From positions 55,559,027 through 55,623,026 of the forward strand of contig CM047429.1 in assembly GCA_026168455.1 (NCBI GenBank): a stretch of 64,000 nucleotides of DNA, read 5' to 3'. Under the pieces are notes generated by a model. The model had not been told where the DNA came from and made no database searches. It saw only the letters and a program-made list of their open reading frames with translations. Shown here in pieces: positions 13,301 through 25,985 of the stretch (position 1 is the stretch's first letter; every line of letters begins with the position of its first letter). A program made the translations under genes and the position numbers. This DNA comes from Theocolax elegans (Eukaryota; Arthropoda; Insecta; Hymenoptera; Cerocephalidae).

Positions 13301-15120
13301 TGGACCGTATTTTTCTGTACCACGCGCGTCGTGTACCGTTGAAATTTTCATGAGGCTCAAAGGACTTTGAGGCTTTGACCGCGAGAGCAAAACACTCAAT
13401 GCCACTGGAGTAAAAAGGGCACTTTGCATTTGTAATTCACTTCCACACTAACGTTTTTCGTATCCTATCTACAACGCTTTTCATGTGTTAGTGAATCTTA
13501 ATTCAATGGAACAAATATATGAGGAACGATGTAAATAATGCTACGAATCTTATACACCGACTAAATTATGAAATTTCGAGCTATAAAAACAATAATTATA
13601 GTAATTTCGTATTTGTAAAAGGCAATCGAAGTTTAATACTAACTGGACATTTTTAATTTATTATGATATATTTTCTAAATATTATTTTTTACTTTTTACT
13701 ATAATTATACAATGGCAAATGAATAAAAAAAAGAATACGTTTCTTTTTTATTTAATAATAATTATCGAAAGTAGAGTAATTTTTAAATTAATTCATATTC
13801 ATTATTAAATTATCTTTTTAAAAATTTGTTGCAGTAGATTATAATGTTTGGGCTACCATATAGGTAAACTTTTTTCCACAAGTGCACAAAAACTTTCGAT
13901 TTCTAGTATCCTATCCGATACACTCATTTTTCAGGTAAGAAAAATTGATTTTTTATTCATCTTGAGATTGTAACTAAATTTTTCATAAATATTTTCATTC
14001 ATTATTTATGTGAATTGTCCTCTTTGTTTATTAATTAATGTTTAGAAAAAAAAACTAAAAAAAAAGTTTATGGTTATCTGTTATGCGATATTCGCATTAA
14101 TTTAAAACTTATCACGTTGTTACACTATCAACTTAAATAATAATATAAGAAATTATACAACTTTGAATACGCATTTAAAACGCACGATGATTCTTTTTCG
14201 CCTCGATCGTTGGTAACACCGGTCCTCGTCGAGAAATCAACGAAATGATGCGTCATATTATAAAGCGGATAGTACACTCGGAGATGTACTCTTTTAAGTT
14301 TTCTCCCTTACAAAGTATGTAAGTAAAGATATAATTATGTATGAGTTATATAAGTCGATATATACGAATTAAAATCATAACATTTATATTAAGTGAGAGG
14401 TAGATCATATTCAAATTATAGTCAATTAAAAAGTGTCTCGTCATTGCAAGTTGCCGAAGCTCGAGGTGGACTATTTGAATCAATGTCCCATCTGTTTGTC
14501 TATAATTCATCAAATTCGGATTTAGTTGTGAGTTGCGAGCTCCGCCCCAATAATCCTCTCTCGATATAACAATATTTCCGTGCTACCTCCTTTGTCAACG
14601 TACTTATTTATATATATATATATACGAATGTTACTGGTTATCGGATATAATAATAAGGAAATGCATTTTTCAAAAAAGTATAATCTTTTTTATGTAATTC
14701 ATTATGTGATTGCATGACAGAAATAACCTTATTTTATTCGAGGGGGGATAAAACGAAGAAGATCTGGTAAATATACTGGCCATTAACTCAAACTAGTCAA
14801 TAAATTAGCACAGTATATATAAACGCTTTCGAGTAATCAGATGCTGAACCAGCATTTATGTACAATGAACCTGTTTAATCATCAGTGCATACATGTTTCG
14901 AAGCACATATACATATACATATATATTCACTAAATAATTTATACCATTTTAAATTTTTTTATGAGATTTGTTTAAAAAAATTTATAATTTACAATTACTA
15001 TGCGTAAAATACAGAAAAAAAGTAATTTACTAACGTTTTGAACGTAATTACGATTAATTAATTCGAATGAAAGATAAACAGTACGTTGACTTGATTGCAC
15101 AATCTATAAACTTGATTAAT
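10301..15120. other. Long gene-poor AT-rich stretch with small CpG patches
   Basis: Mostly A+T. CpG-rich patches lie at about 11,030-11,460 (containing CCCCCGGGCTC near 11,056 and a GC-rich segment 11,215-11,400) and 13,100-13,400. A 69-codon minus-strand frame sits in the first patch but has no recognisable domain. An (AT)n run is at 11,540-11,563 and a TA run near 14,611. I see no gene, RNA or transposon. Confidence 0.35.
11540..11563. repeat. (AT)n microsatellite
   Basis: Pure AT run of about 12 units. Confidence 0.9.
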
Positions 15121-15269
15121 TGAAGAAAAAAAAAGTAAAATCAAATCACAAGTATATATATACAATATATATCGTGAGAATCGTCAAAAATGTTAATTGC
15201 AGAAAAAAAAGTAATTTCAAATCACAAGTATATATATACATATATAGTGAGACTCGTCAAAAATGTCAG
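15121..15269. repeat. Two-copy tandem duplication, unit about 75 bp
   Basis: Two adjacent blocks share, in order, an A-rich run, TCAAATCACAAGTATATATA, a TATATA segment, GTGAGA, and TCGTCAAAAATGT. The copies differ by small indels, which suggests a local replication-slippage duplication. Confidence 0.8.
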
Positions 15270-17690
15270 TTACTCCCGTGAGATGACATTTCACGCGTAG
15301 AGATACGACGCTGGTTTTGAAAGTTCCTTGATGCCTAGTCGGTCTTCCCTTGATCGAGCGAACCTATTGATATACCTGTTACCTCTGGTGAGCTGCGTCG
15401 CCGTCGTCGTCATCGTCGTCACTTCGGTGTCGCGACGCTATCCTTCGGCATTCACCCCGGCAACTCTAATGCGATAGGATTCAACGCATCGCTGGGTATT
15501 CACCTCTATTCAGGTTTAGTTCGCGCACCGACTACCTTTCTCTTTCACTAGATCCTATAGCGTCTCGCGCCTCGCGCTTCGTTGTATGCGTCTACCTATA
15601 CTCCAACCCCTGCATAATATCGAAAAGCTTTATCTCTATCATTCCTGTCGTTTTCATCCAATCCTAATGTATAATATACTTTTTCTCAATTTTTCACTTT
15701 ACTTTTATGATCGTTTAATTTTTTAGGTAATTTATCGTAACGGTGTCGTTTGTAACCTACAATTTTTTAGTATAAATGAATTTTATATATAGTAGTAGTT
15801 ATTGGCTTGGGAAGTATAAATAATTTTTTTATTCTCTGAAAATTACGAGTCCTTGTACAAGTGAGTAATAAATAATTAGAACCATTTAAAAACAAAATAT
15901 TTAATATAATTTTCAATGTATAGTTAATATTTTTTATAGCATTTTCAAAGCACAATTTAAAATTGTATATCGAAGGGATGTAGAAATATAGAGAGAACAG
16001 GAAGTTGACTAAGGGAGAAAAAGATACACGTGTACATTTAAAATACGTGCAAAATCGTCAGTTTTCTATAATGGACGAAGCTGCTTGAAAATCAATATAT
16101 TAACGATTTATTTTCACAGTAAAAATAATGCAACAAAAAAGGTAGATATGTACTAATTATTAAATATTTCATCTGGCTTAGCGTAATAAATAAATTCCAT
16201 ACGATAATTATAAAATTATATAATGTATTAAAGGGTAAATCTATATTTCTGAAAATAGTAATTGAATACTACTCTATAAAATATAATAAATAAAAACTCA
16301 AGCTAAACTTTGAACGATTAATTAATATGAAGATGTTTTTACGGTAGTCGATGTATTAATCACAAGTTGAAGTATAAATATAATAAATTACTTTAAAAAA
16401 AAATTATCTTATTCTCCCTTTTCATTGTATCATTTTTTTCTGTATAAATTCAGTATTTTACTCTGAGCCACGAAGGACTATCAGTTTAACGATCCGATGT
16501 CTGCGTATACGTGTACGTGTTTCATCGGAAAATAGCCGTCTGATAACGTGTCCACTTTCTTGCCGGAGGGTCTGACGGATGAAAAAAAATGAACTTTAGC
16601 TTCTTTTATTTTTTAAATTGTATAGCTATACGTCCATAATGAATAATGTACGCGACACTATTTGACTCCATTACGACTATTTTCAAAGGTTACTCGATTA
16701 ACAATAGTTGTGTATATTATTTAACGCATTTATTAACTGAAGTTTGTATACGTATACCAAAGATTGACTTAGTCGAATGGAGAACCTGTAATTCATAATA
16801 TATTCGAGAATATTCCGGAATAAATGCAAATTCAACGAATTTTCAAATGTTCGCATGTATATACGTATGTAATATTTTCGTTTAAAATATAATCGATCAT
16901 CATCGATAACTTTTAGACGAATGTGAACACAAATGTATTATATTAAAGACTATTTTACGTCAATTCTTTCTCTTCCTATTTAACTATTCGACTAACTTAC
17001 TTTTTAATTCTTTTGATATTGAATCATCGAATTAATTTTTTATATTTTATTATCTCAAATAAAAAATTTTAGATGATATTTGCGAACGACAGTAATTTTT
17101 GCATTATGTATTATTACTTTCTCGTAAACATACTTCGTTCAAATAGTTAATTTAACGTTAATTTAATAATTTTACAAATAATATAAAATTTAAGTTATTT
17201 GAACGATATATGTGTAAATTTTAAATATCGACTCGAACAGCGCGCGTTTTCATTAATTAAAATAATCTCACATATCTACGTTCTTTATGAATATTTTAAA
17301 TATTGCATTATTGGAAAAATGTCTTGTGCAATGAGAGACTTATATCAAACATTTCATTTCGAGAATAATGTCCGTTCCGAGTAATGAAACTCCATTTAAC
17401 CAAAACGTTAACTTCCATTCATTTTTCTTGTATTATTCAATATAAGGTAGCTCAAATGAAATTATAGTTTGCATAATATAATTGTATAGATCTTGAAGAT
17501 TATGAGAATTTTCTTCTTGAGATGAAATTACACGGTGGTGAAGCAAAAATACAGATAATCGCATACTCTGTACGCAGAGTCAGTATATAATATACCTCTA
17601 TTGTTACATCATATTAATGGTCAAGCTACGTTTTATTAGACGTAACGTATCGAACGTATACATATTAACAATATTAAATAGATAAATATC
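15270..17690. other. CpG-rich patch then AT-rich DNA, no gene seen
   Basis: About 15,280-15,620 is CpG-rich, with a GTCGTCGTC-type trinucleotide run (15,400-15,422) and many CG steps. It could be a promoter or untranslated exon. The rest (to 17,690) is AT-rich with no coding signal. Confidence 0.35.
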
Positions 17691-17696
17691 TTAAAA

Positions 17697-18005
17697 CTTA
17701 ATTATTTTTTATTTTTCTATTTAATTTATTTTTTTTGTTATTATTTGTTTTTTTTTCACGCTGTATACCCGGTATTTGGCAGGTCTTTACGGGACATCCC
17801 TGCCACCTGTGTGTGTGTGTATGTGTAAATTTCTTTTCCTTTTTCTCTTGTATTAAAACCCTCTTGTTTAGAGTTGAGGTCTCATTGCTAGGTCTCAGCA
17901 TCGAATCACTCATCCAAGTACTAGTTGTATGCAAATTCTGATTTAACTTTCATGATCGGCCGAGGTGCATCTCCGGCACTTCACCATCGTGTCGGTATCT
18001 CAAGA
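17697..18005 (-). mobile_element. 5S rRNA-like SINE or 5S pseudogene with A-rich tail
   Basis: On the minus strand, 17,903-17,924 reads CTAGTACTTGGATGAGTGAT, very close to the 5S rRNA internal C-box (AGTACTTGGATGGGTGACC in animals). About 26 bases upstream lies GATCATGAAAGTTAAATC, matching the 5S A-box context (GATC..GAAGTTAAGC). A CTCGGCCGATC segment precedes it as in 5S RNA, so the spacing of the pol III promoter blocks is kept. The 5S-like head (about 17,875-18,005) is followed by a non-5S body with a CA repeat and then a long A-rich tail (17,697-17,760). Head-body-tail is the layout of SINE3-type elements. A 5S pseudogene with random flanks is the alternative. I found no clear target duplication. 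Confidence 0.6.
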
Positions 18006-18588
18006 CTTTATAATTTTCTGAACACGAACGTCATGTAATTGGTAACCATAATGCAAAAAGAAAGAAAAAAAGTACTCGTTACTTGATATTTTAGTATTCA
18101 GTGATATGAACTGCAAGTAGTAAGTCAAAAATTTTTTTCATCGTTTCTGACTTCCCGCGTAAAAATAAAAACTATGGGCAAAATATTTGCCATATCTTGG
18201 GAAATTGAATTGGCAAAATATTAGCAACGCTTGGGCTGTAGCTAATTCCACATATGGCTTTAATTACGCTATGATGCTGTTACCCAAATGTTGGTAATAC
18301 ATTACCCAATATTATCGTCGTACTTTGAGTAATATGGTCCCAAAATATTGGTCACATTTTCGAAACATATTGATTTTAATATATAAGAATTATATACTTA
18401 TAAGTATATAATTATAATTATATAAGAATTTCGAAAACAAGAAAATGACTAATACTGTAGTATATATATATATATATAAATATATTTTTTACAGGAATGT
18501 TTTTACAATTGACACATTAATTATAAAGCAAAATTTATACACGATTAATTTATTCAAATTCTAATGTTTTGGCAGGTTCAATTATATC

Positions 18589-20888
18589 TTACTCATTATT
18601 TGTATTATCAATTAAAATGTGATAACATACTTGCAATAAATTATTTAAATTAACCATACAAACTTCATCAGACGTACCCTTACATTCGTGAATAAATGAT
18701 AATTCTGCATCAGTATTAAGACTAAATGGTAGTTCAGTGTCCAATTTTTTAATAACTGCAAAATACGTTGCAGTACAAGCACATAATTTTTTGCATTCGC
18801 AATTTGTTACACGAATAAAATACTGAATTGCTCCAAAACATGGAACAAGGTTATTAACGTATTTTACGTAAAACGATTCAGTTTTTTTGCTTCCTTGATA
18901 TAACTGTGAACTATATAACATTTTATTTTTATAGAGATTTTTGTAAAGAAATGTATTTTTGCTTACTGATATTGGCTGCACGTCATTAGATTTTATTTTC
19001 GACAATGACCCAACAATAAACGTATTTTTATCAATTTTTGTAAGTTTCATTTTTTTTGTTGATGTTAGAAGCATTTCACAAAATTGATATACATCGCTGC
19101 CTTTTTCAAGCCATTCATCTTTATACATATATATTTTCATATACATACTTAAATTGGCAAATATCTGTAAATGTGGTGAATTGCTTCCATGAACCATAGA
19201 TTTTAATTTTCCATTTAAATCTTCGAGTGCAAAACACGATGTTACCCAAAGAGGACCTGTACGACGTACCACTTCAGATAAGTGTCGAAGACTGTGTATG
19301 TTACAACTTACACGTTTACTCCCATACAGATGCTCAAATCGTAAGACAAATTCATGAAGTAATCTTTCAGCTAATTGTAGTAATCTATCAGTAATTACTT
19401 GTCGCGACAAAATATTGATTACAAGTAAAAAGTATTTATAGTGGTTAAAATATTCTTCAGGTAAAATACCTTTCAATAGTGGCAATGCATAATATAAACC
19501 CCAATTTTTGTATTCCGTAGCTTTCCAATATTTAAAGTGTGTTTTTATAGGTCTTGGGCGCCTTGCTACATATGAAGGAGGTTTAATACTACATAACCTA
19601 TAATCAACAACGTCAACTAAATGAAATATTGAAAAATTTTCCCCTGAAAAACTACTATCGAACCAAAGTTCCCCTAGCCGCTTTATACAGCCTTCGAATG
19701 CACAGTGCATTACGTCAATAGCTGTGGATGTAACATAGTTTTCACAAATTTTTGACATTATTGTAGGTCCTTTAACACCACATACAGGTTTCCCAAATTC
19801 AAATGCTTGCAAAGCATGTATATTTGTTTCGTTTTCGGTTCGCAATCTCAAACGTTCTTGAAAGGGATAAACGCGCGTTTTATCTATAGTGACACTTTCT
19901 GTTTTGCAAAATTGACAACCAAACCGGCCATTATATAGATTCATCGACAGAAATAATGCTTTGGCCGGCAGGTCGCACGTACCGCAAATAATAATTCCTC
20001 TAACTAATATAGTCTTATCAAGGTCTTTTACATATATGTTTACACCGTTATACAAATTATTCAAATATTTTTTAACTGGTTCTAAAACGATATTTGGGTA
20101 AGGCTTCTTATCGCCAAACCAAAACCCTATTAATATAATATTTTCAATTTTATACCTCTCTTCATACGGTAACTCTAGTACAATAAGAAAAAAACTCCAA
20201 ATACTATATTTTGAGGATTTAAAAATTTGCACACCATCTGTATACCACATAAACGAAAGATTGCTTCGCTGAGATAAAATTCCGTTATCTTGAAATAATT
20301 TTTTATAAATCTTTCCGTCATAAACGTCGCAAAAATTTGCATCATTACTGCTAGCAGGTAAGGTAAACCGATAATTTAATTTGTTATAATAATTAATGCG
20401 ATTGAATGCTGATTTTAATTGAGTTATAGGAGACACTGTTAAAAAATAATTTTTTTCTGCATTTTCTGGACATTTACAAAGTTTGTCATTATTAATTATT
20501 TCGTCAGAATCCAACGACACATCGTTATTTATATCGTGATCGATATTGCTTATTAAACTTATGCAAGTAGAACAATAATAATTTCTTTTAATTTGTGTTT
20601 CTGCATCAGAAAAAATTTTTTTTAATTTATAAAAAGATAATGGACAATTATGTGGTTCGATGCAAGTTTTTGCGGTTAATTTTAAAATATCTGCTATGCA
20701 CGAGTCGCTTAATTAATGGCGTAATTTAATAGCCGCTAAACACATTAAAAATTCCGACGTATTTATTGGAGCGCCAGGATATAGCGGCTCTCGCAAATCT
20801 TCACAACACTCCGATGTTTTTTCGCATGTGCTACTGGAATCATCACTCCAATAATTGTTTGAATCAGTATCACTACTTTCGTAATTAT
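18589..20888 (-). pseudogene. Tnp2-like transposase, main exon (copy 1)
   Basis: The main exon follows a TTTTAG acceptor near 20,889 and runs to the stop at 18,589. The 643-codon open part shows the animal Tnp2/CACTA layout: Cys pairs (YYCSTC and CKCPEN) upstream, MWYTDGVQIF, IGFWFGDKKP, CDLPAKALFL, FGCQFC, VKGPTIMSK, DVMHCAFEG, YVARRPRP, KYWKATEYKNWG, LYGSKR, NIHSLRHLS and RTGPLW. The homologous protein at 29.1-32.3 kb has the same order. An in-frame TAA at 20,713-20,715 separates the acidic N-terminal part (GAPINTSEF, AAIKLRH) from the rest, and the same stop occurs in the duplicated copy, so it predates the duplication. The frame continues upstream of the apparent start without a stop as far as that TAA. 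The product would be a nuclear DDE-type transposase. This copy is dead unless the stop is bypassed. Confidence 0.8.
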
Positions 20889-21405
20889 CTAAAATAACCA
20901 ATAAAATTATCGTTTACATTTTTATTCCAAATTAACTTAATCTTTTAGACAAAATATTTATTATTTTGAAAGTTTATAAAAAAGAAAAAACTTATTGTTA
21001 TGTTTAAGGTTATGACTAATATTACAGCTTACAATTTAAAATGTTTGTTTAGTTCATTATTAAAATTAAAATTTAGTAAATAAGTTTCTTAATTTTATTT
21101 ATAACCTAAAAATTAAAAATCATTTAAAAATTTCACCATAATTGAATCTTTTCAAATTTTCGTAATTTAATTCATTAACACAATGATTGGTACAATTTTC
21201 TTCGTCTTGATTATCAGAATAAGTATTAGCGTGACGTTGATGTGATTCCAATGAATATGTGCTTCCTTCACCAATTTTGGAATTTTTAATTACAATCTCA
21301 AGCTATTAAATTAAAAAAGTAAATATATTTTAGAAAATATTATTTACGCAATTATACTGTATATTTTTAACCAATGTATATTAAATTGTTTATTACTTAC
21401 ATCAG
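19699..21405. repeat. Tandem duplication unit 1 (1,707 bp)
   Basis: This block is followed immediately by a second copy (21,406-23,113). I count about ten differences between them, mostly single bases and one-base indels, so identity is roughly 99.4%. The unit begins within the transposase exon at TGCACAGTGC and ends at TTACTTACATCAG in an upstream intron. The junction has only 1-2 bp of homology, which suggests end joining or replication error rather than recombination between repeats. Confidence 0.9.
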
Positions 21406-23113
21406 TGCACAGTGCATTACGTCAATAGCTGTGGATGTAACATAGTTTTCACAAATTTTTGACATTATTGTAGGTCCTTTAACACCACATACAGGTTTCC
21501 CAAATTCAAATGCTTGCAAAGCATGTATATTTGTTTCGTTTTCGGTTCGCAATCTCAAACGTTCTTGAAAGGGATAAACGCGCGTTTTATCTATAGTGAC
21601 ACTTTCTGTTTTGCAAAATTGACAACCAAACCGGCCATTATATAGATTCATCGACAGAAATAATGCTTTGGCCGGCAGGTCGCACGTACCGCAAATAATA
21701 ATTCCTCTAACTAATATAGTCTTATCAAGGTCTTTTACATATATGTTTACACCGTTATACAAATTATTCAAATATTTTTTAACTGGTTCTAAAACGATAT
21801 TTGGGTAAGGCTTCTTATCGCCAAACCAAAACCCTATTAATATAATATTTTCAATTTTATACCTCTCTTCATACGGTAACTCTAGTACAATAAGAAAAAA
21901 ACTCCAAATACTATATTTTGAGGATTTAAAAATTTGCACACCATCTGTATACCACATAAACGAAAGATTGCTTCGCTGAGATAAAATTTTGTTATCTTGA
22001 AATAATTTTTTATAAATCTTTCCGTCATAAACGTCGCAAAAATATGCATCATTACTGCTAGCAGGTAAGGTAAACCGATAATTTAATTTGTTATAATAAT
22101 TAATGCGATTGAATGCTGATTTTAATTGAGTTATAGGAGACACTGTTAAAAAATAATTTTTTTCTGCATTTTCTGGACATTTACAAAGTTTGTCATTCTT
22201 AATTATTTCGTCAGAATCCAACGACACATCGTTATTTATATCGTGATCGATATTGCTAATTAAACTTATGCAAGTAGAACAATAATAATTTCTTTTAATT
22301 TGTGTTTCTGCATCAGAAAAAATTTTTTTAAATTTATAAAAAGATAATGGACAATTATGTGGTTCGATGCAAGTTTTTGCAGTTAATTTTAAAATATCTG
22401 CTATGCACGAGTCGCTTAATTAATGGCGTAATTTAATAGCCGCTAAACACATTAAAAATTCCGACGTATTTATTGGAGCGCCAGGATATAGCGGCTCTCG
22501 CAAATCTTCACAACACTTCCGATGTTTTTTCGCATGTGCTACTGGAATCATCACTCCAATAATTGTTTGAATCAGTATCACTACTTTCGTAATTATCTAA
22601 AATAACCAATAAAATTATCGTTTACATTTTTATTCCGAATTAACTTAATCTTTTTAGACAAAATATTTATTATTTTGAAAGTTTATAAAAAAGAAAAAAC
22701 TTATTGTTATGTTTAAGGTTATGACTAATATTACAGCTTACAATTTAAAATGTTGTTTAGTTCATTATTAAAATTAAAATTTAGTAAATAAGTTTCTTAA
22801 TTTTATTTATAACCTAAAAATTAAAAATCATTTAAAAATTTCACCATAATTGAATCTTTTCAAATTTTCGTAATTTAATTCATTAACACAATGATTGGTA
22901 CAATTTTCTTCGTCTTGATTATCAGAATAAGTATTAGCGTGACGTTGATGTGATTCCAATGAATATGTGCTTCCTTCACCAATTTTGGAATTTTTAATTA
23001 CAATCTCAAGCTATTAAATTAAAAAAGTAAATATATTTTAGAAAATATTATTTACGCAATTATACTGTATATTTTTAACCAATGTATATTAAATTGTTTA
23101 TTACTTACATCAG
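21406..23113. repeat. Tandem duplication unit 2 (1,708 bp), carries truncated transposase exon
   Basis: This is the second copy of 19,699-21,405. It contains the 5' part of the transposase main exon (open frame 21,397-22,227 minus, 276 codons), which ends by running out of the duplication at the MHCA position. It also holds the upstream exon with GEGSTYSLESH (about 22,830-23,010). A one-base insertion near 22,520 breaks the acidic exon here but not in unit 1. Confidence 0.9.
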
Positions 23114-23270
23114 TTAGAGTACTTTCGGGTTCAATCGTTTCGTCGTCATTTTTAAGAGCATTTGTATCTTTTATAAACTTTTTTAACCGGCGTTACACGA
23201 CAGTACTGTATTCTTCATAAAAAATCGCACGTTTAGACATCATGGTATAAGTTTGGTTGTTATTGCTCAT
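23114..23270 (-). pseudogene. First coding exon of copy 1 transposase (nonsense mutation)
   Basis: On the minus strand an ATG at 23,270 opens MSNNNQTYTMMSKRAIF..., which stops at a TAA (about 23,191-23,193) and then continues in the same frame as RRLKKFIKDTNALKNDD to a GTAAGT donor at about 23,107. The basic run after the stop matches the position of a TIRRRIRRRRQ segment in the intact relative (29,224-29,340). I therefore read the TAA as a nonsense mutation in the first exon. Confidence 0.55.
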
Positions 23271-23319
23271 AACCCTCAAAATTGAATTAAAAATGTTATG
23301 AAAAATAGGTATTGACTTT

Positions 23320-24617
23320 TTGGATAAAAAGTAAAACCACGAGTGTTGTGAATGATGAAGACTTATGTCCATCGAAAGAAGAAGGACAAGAAACCTTTGT
23401 TCGATATGAAAAAAATCAAAGGTTGTATAAGGCAAAGATTGTGAGAAAAAGTGGTAACGCAATTATTTTCTATATATATACAAATATTTTTTACAACTAA
23501 TATTGTATATTTATTATAAATAGTTTACTTATAGTAAAAATATCAACTTTAATAGTTTAATTGTACCTTACATAATAAAATATGTTAATGTAAAAAGAAT
23601 TTACTTTAATTTGTAATTTATACATTTTTAGACGATGCTGAATATCTAAATTGTTTAAAAGTAAACACTGAAGGAGAAGTATTACAAAAAGGTAAAAATA
23701 CTACAAGCAAAATAGCTTTATTTGAAAAAAATTTAATTAAAAAAAAAGAAAAGATTCGAGTACAAAAAGAAGAAGAATTGAAAAAATTAAAAAATAAAAA
23801 AGTAATGGCTTCAGAAACTATTTTTGAGCATGAAAATGCGTCTGAAATATATAGTAGTTCTGAAAATGACGACAATGAATACGATGAAATGTCTCCTGAA
23901 AAGAAAATAAAAAAATTGGAGTGTGAATTAGATGCAATGAAAAGAATTGTAGCCAGTAATCAAGCAATTGCAAATAATATCTCTGAAGCTTCGACCAGTA
24001 ATATACAGAATAACGAGGTAAAACTTTCATTAAAAAATTATATAAATAAATAATAACTTGATAAGAAAAACAAATATAAGAAATAAAAATATATAGGTTA
24101 ACAAGGTTATAGTTCGAATACAATTTCTGATCTATTATGAATTGTAAAATATCAATGTAAAAATATATTTATATGTTAGCTTATTCCAAATACAGAAAAT
24201 CCCCTCTATGCATGTCGAAACCCGGGCAATGGTAGAATCCAAATCTGTGATTCATTTGATATATGGATCGACAAAACAGAGTAAACCTGTTTAATTAGAT
24301 GGCGAAAGAATGCAAAAGAAATGACCAGGAGATTACTCAAAATTCTGGTTGGAGTTGAAAATTTAAAAAACATGTGTGCTCGAGGCCGGTCAAAAAATAG
24401 ACGTGCCATTCCAGATGACATTTTATCATGCGTCGAATGTAAATTTCTTTCTCTATAATATGTATAAGTGAATAAAATAGAATGTATAGATTAACATAAT
24501 AACTATTATGTATTTTTAGATTATGTCAATAAGAAGTGTGATGTTCCTTTGAGTTCTCCAGAATTTACCAATGTAGTGAATTTAATGTGCGGAACATTGC
24601 GCAATCACAAAAAATGA
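23320..24617 (+). pseudogene. BEN-domain gene of copy 1 (degenerate)
   Basis: At least four exons lie on the plus strand. Exon to 23,453 (donor GTAACG) encodes a Tudor-like strip (FVRYEKNQRLYKAKIVRK). Exon 23,632-24,017 (donor GTAAAA) is highly charged and predicted coiled coil (LECELDAMKRIV). Exon 24,196-24,438 carries the BEN core (MTRRLLKILVGVENLKNM, then RAIPDDILSCVE). Exon 24,520-24,617 ends the domain (NVVNLMCGTLRNHKK, stop TGA). BEN domains bind DNA and protein in nuclear regulators. Here an in-frame TAA precedes the TRRLL motif (after WIDKTE) and the frame does not join exon 2 to exon 3 cleanly, so this copy looks dead. No good ATG was found for the first exon. The gene is transcribed away from the transposase. 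Confidence 0.7.
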
Positions 24618-25217
24618 ATCATATATTATAGTTTATTGATATTGATTTATTTAGTATAGTTGATAATATATTTATTTTTAGTTACATAAACTATTAGATG
24701 ATGTATAGAAAATATAAAAAGTTTTATTTGTTTGTAAATGATAAAATTTAATAAATTAGTTACATAAAATTATTGTTTTTTTGCAATTCATTTTGTAGTT
24801 ATTATAATAATTGATTTTTTAATTAATTTTTTTCAACAAAAATATAATGTAAATAAAAAAAAAGACTAAATATCAGTTTTAAAAATCAATATGTTTCGAA
24901 AATGTGGCCAATATTTTGGGACCATATTGCTCAAAGTACGACGATAATATTGGGTAATGTATTACCAACATTTGGGTAACAGCATCCTAGCGTAATTAAA
25001 GCCATATATGGAATTAGCTCCAGCCCAAGCGTTGCTAATATTTTGTCAATTCAATTCTCCAAGATATGGCCAATATTTTGCCCATAGTTTTTATTTTTAC
25101 GCGGGTTATTAGTCGTGTATAGTAATCATTGCTATTTTTTTCTCTCCGTGTACCTTTTATTACACTCATGACCTTATAATTTATCTACACAATATTGTAA
25201 CCATGTCTATAATATAT

Positions 25218-25477
25218 AATTATCGGTCTTTCCGAACCAAAATTTATACTTTTGCAATAAAAAAGGTTTATCTAAATCTACGCCCACCATAATCGTTGAA
25301 ATTTCCCAGAGTATGAGGTTTTTTTTTTAATTAAAAGCGTTTCGTCTTCGAACTTCAGTCCTTTAATTTTTTAAAAAAGGCCATACTCTGGGAAATTCCA
25401 CCGATTATAGAGGACAAGGTTAAATGAGCTTTCTCTATTGCAAAAGTAAAAATTTTGGTTAGGAAAGACTGATAATT
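25218..25477. mobile_element. Short inverted-repeat element (260 bp), diverged
   Basis: AATTATCGGTCTTTCC at the left and GGAAAGACTGATAATT at the right face each other. The arms continue with AACCAAAATTT / AAATTTTGGTT, ACTTTTGCAATA / TATTGCAAAAGT and CCCAGAGTATG / CATACTCTGGG, with a spacer of about 70 bp. No ORF. It is a MITE or small foldback of unknown superfamily. Confidence 0.75.
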
Positions 25478-25985
25478 GTATATTAAACACATACATACCT
25501 ATCACCGAACGATAAATTCTGTTTAAATATTGTATCCTATGTTATTTCATAAAAATTTGAATAAAACATCTTTAAGTATTTATTCTATTGTTTATGAGTG
25601 GATATTATTGACTGACTGATTTTGTAAATGATAGTAGGTTAAATATAAAATGTTATTTATTAAAACGTTAGTAAGCTCATTGAGTAAAGTAATTTATCTT
25701 TAGAGTTTATGTGTACCCATTGATTGAGAAGTCAATGCAAAACATTTATTAACTTTAAAGGAATCTTGTGTATAGAAATTTATACTGAGCTTATTTTGTA
25801 CGATATAATTAATGAAGATATCGAACTTCCCAAGTTTCTTAATACTTAGACTTAGTTGGTACTTGTAAAGCTTAAATAGATTTTATAATTAAGTCTTAGG
25901 AGATCTACGAACGTAAAATTAATATAAATTTTCTATTTACGTATGTGAAATCGAAATCGAAAATCGAAAGCATACATATATATAA
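25478..25985. other. AT-rich, nothing recognised
   Basis: No coding or repeat signal that I can support. Confidence 0.4.

Larger units (their letters stand above)
18154..25105. mobile_element. CACTA-like DNA transposon, copy 1 (degenerate, 6.95 kb)
   Basis: The ends are CCCGCGTAAAAATAAAAACT at 18,154 and its reverse complement ending at 25,105. The terminal inverted repeats run about 220 bp (18,154-18,374 with 24,883-25,105) and are a few percent diverged. A TT dinucleotide flanks both ends (18,152-18,153 and 25,106-25,107), consistent with a 2-bp target duplication. The terminal repeats contain multiple variants of an AATATTGGG/CCCAATATT motif, like the subterminal repeats of CACTA elements. 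Inside are a minus-strand Tnp2-like transposase and a plus-strand BEN-domain gene, transcribed away from each other. Both are broken. An internal 1.7-kb tandem duplication is present. Superfamily assignment (CACTA/Mirage/Chapaev group) is inferred from the transposase and the short target duplication. Confidence 0.85.

Noticed and set aside
23193..23462. 89-codon minus-strand frame
   Set aside because: Mostly antisense to the BEN first exon. Only its last 26 codons (from 23,270) look like a real transposase exon, and that part is listed separately.
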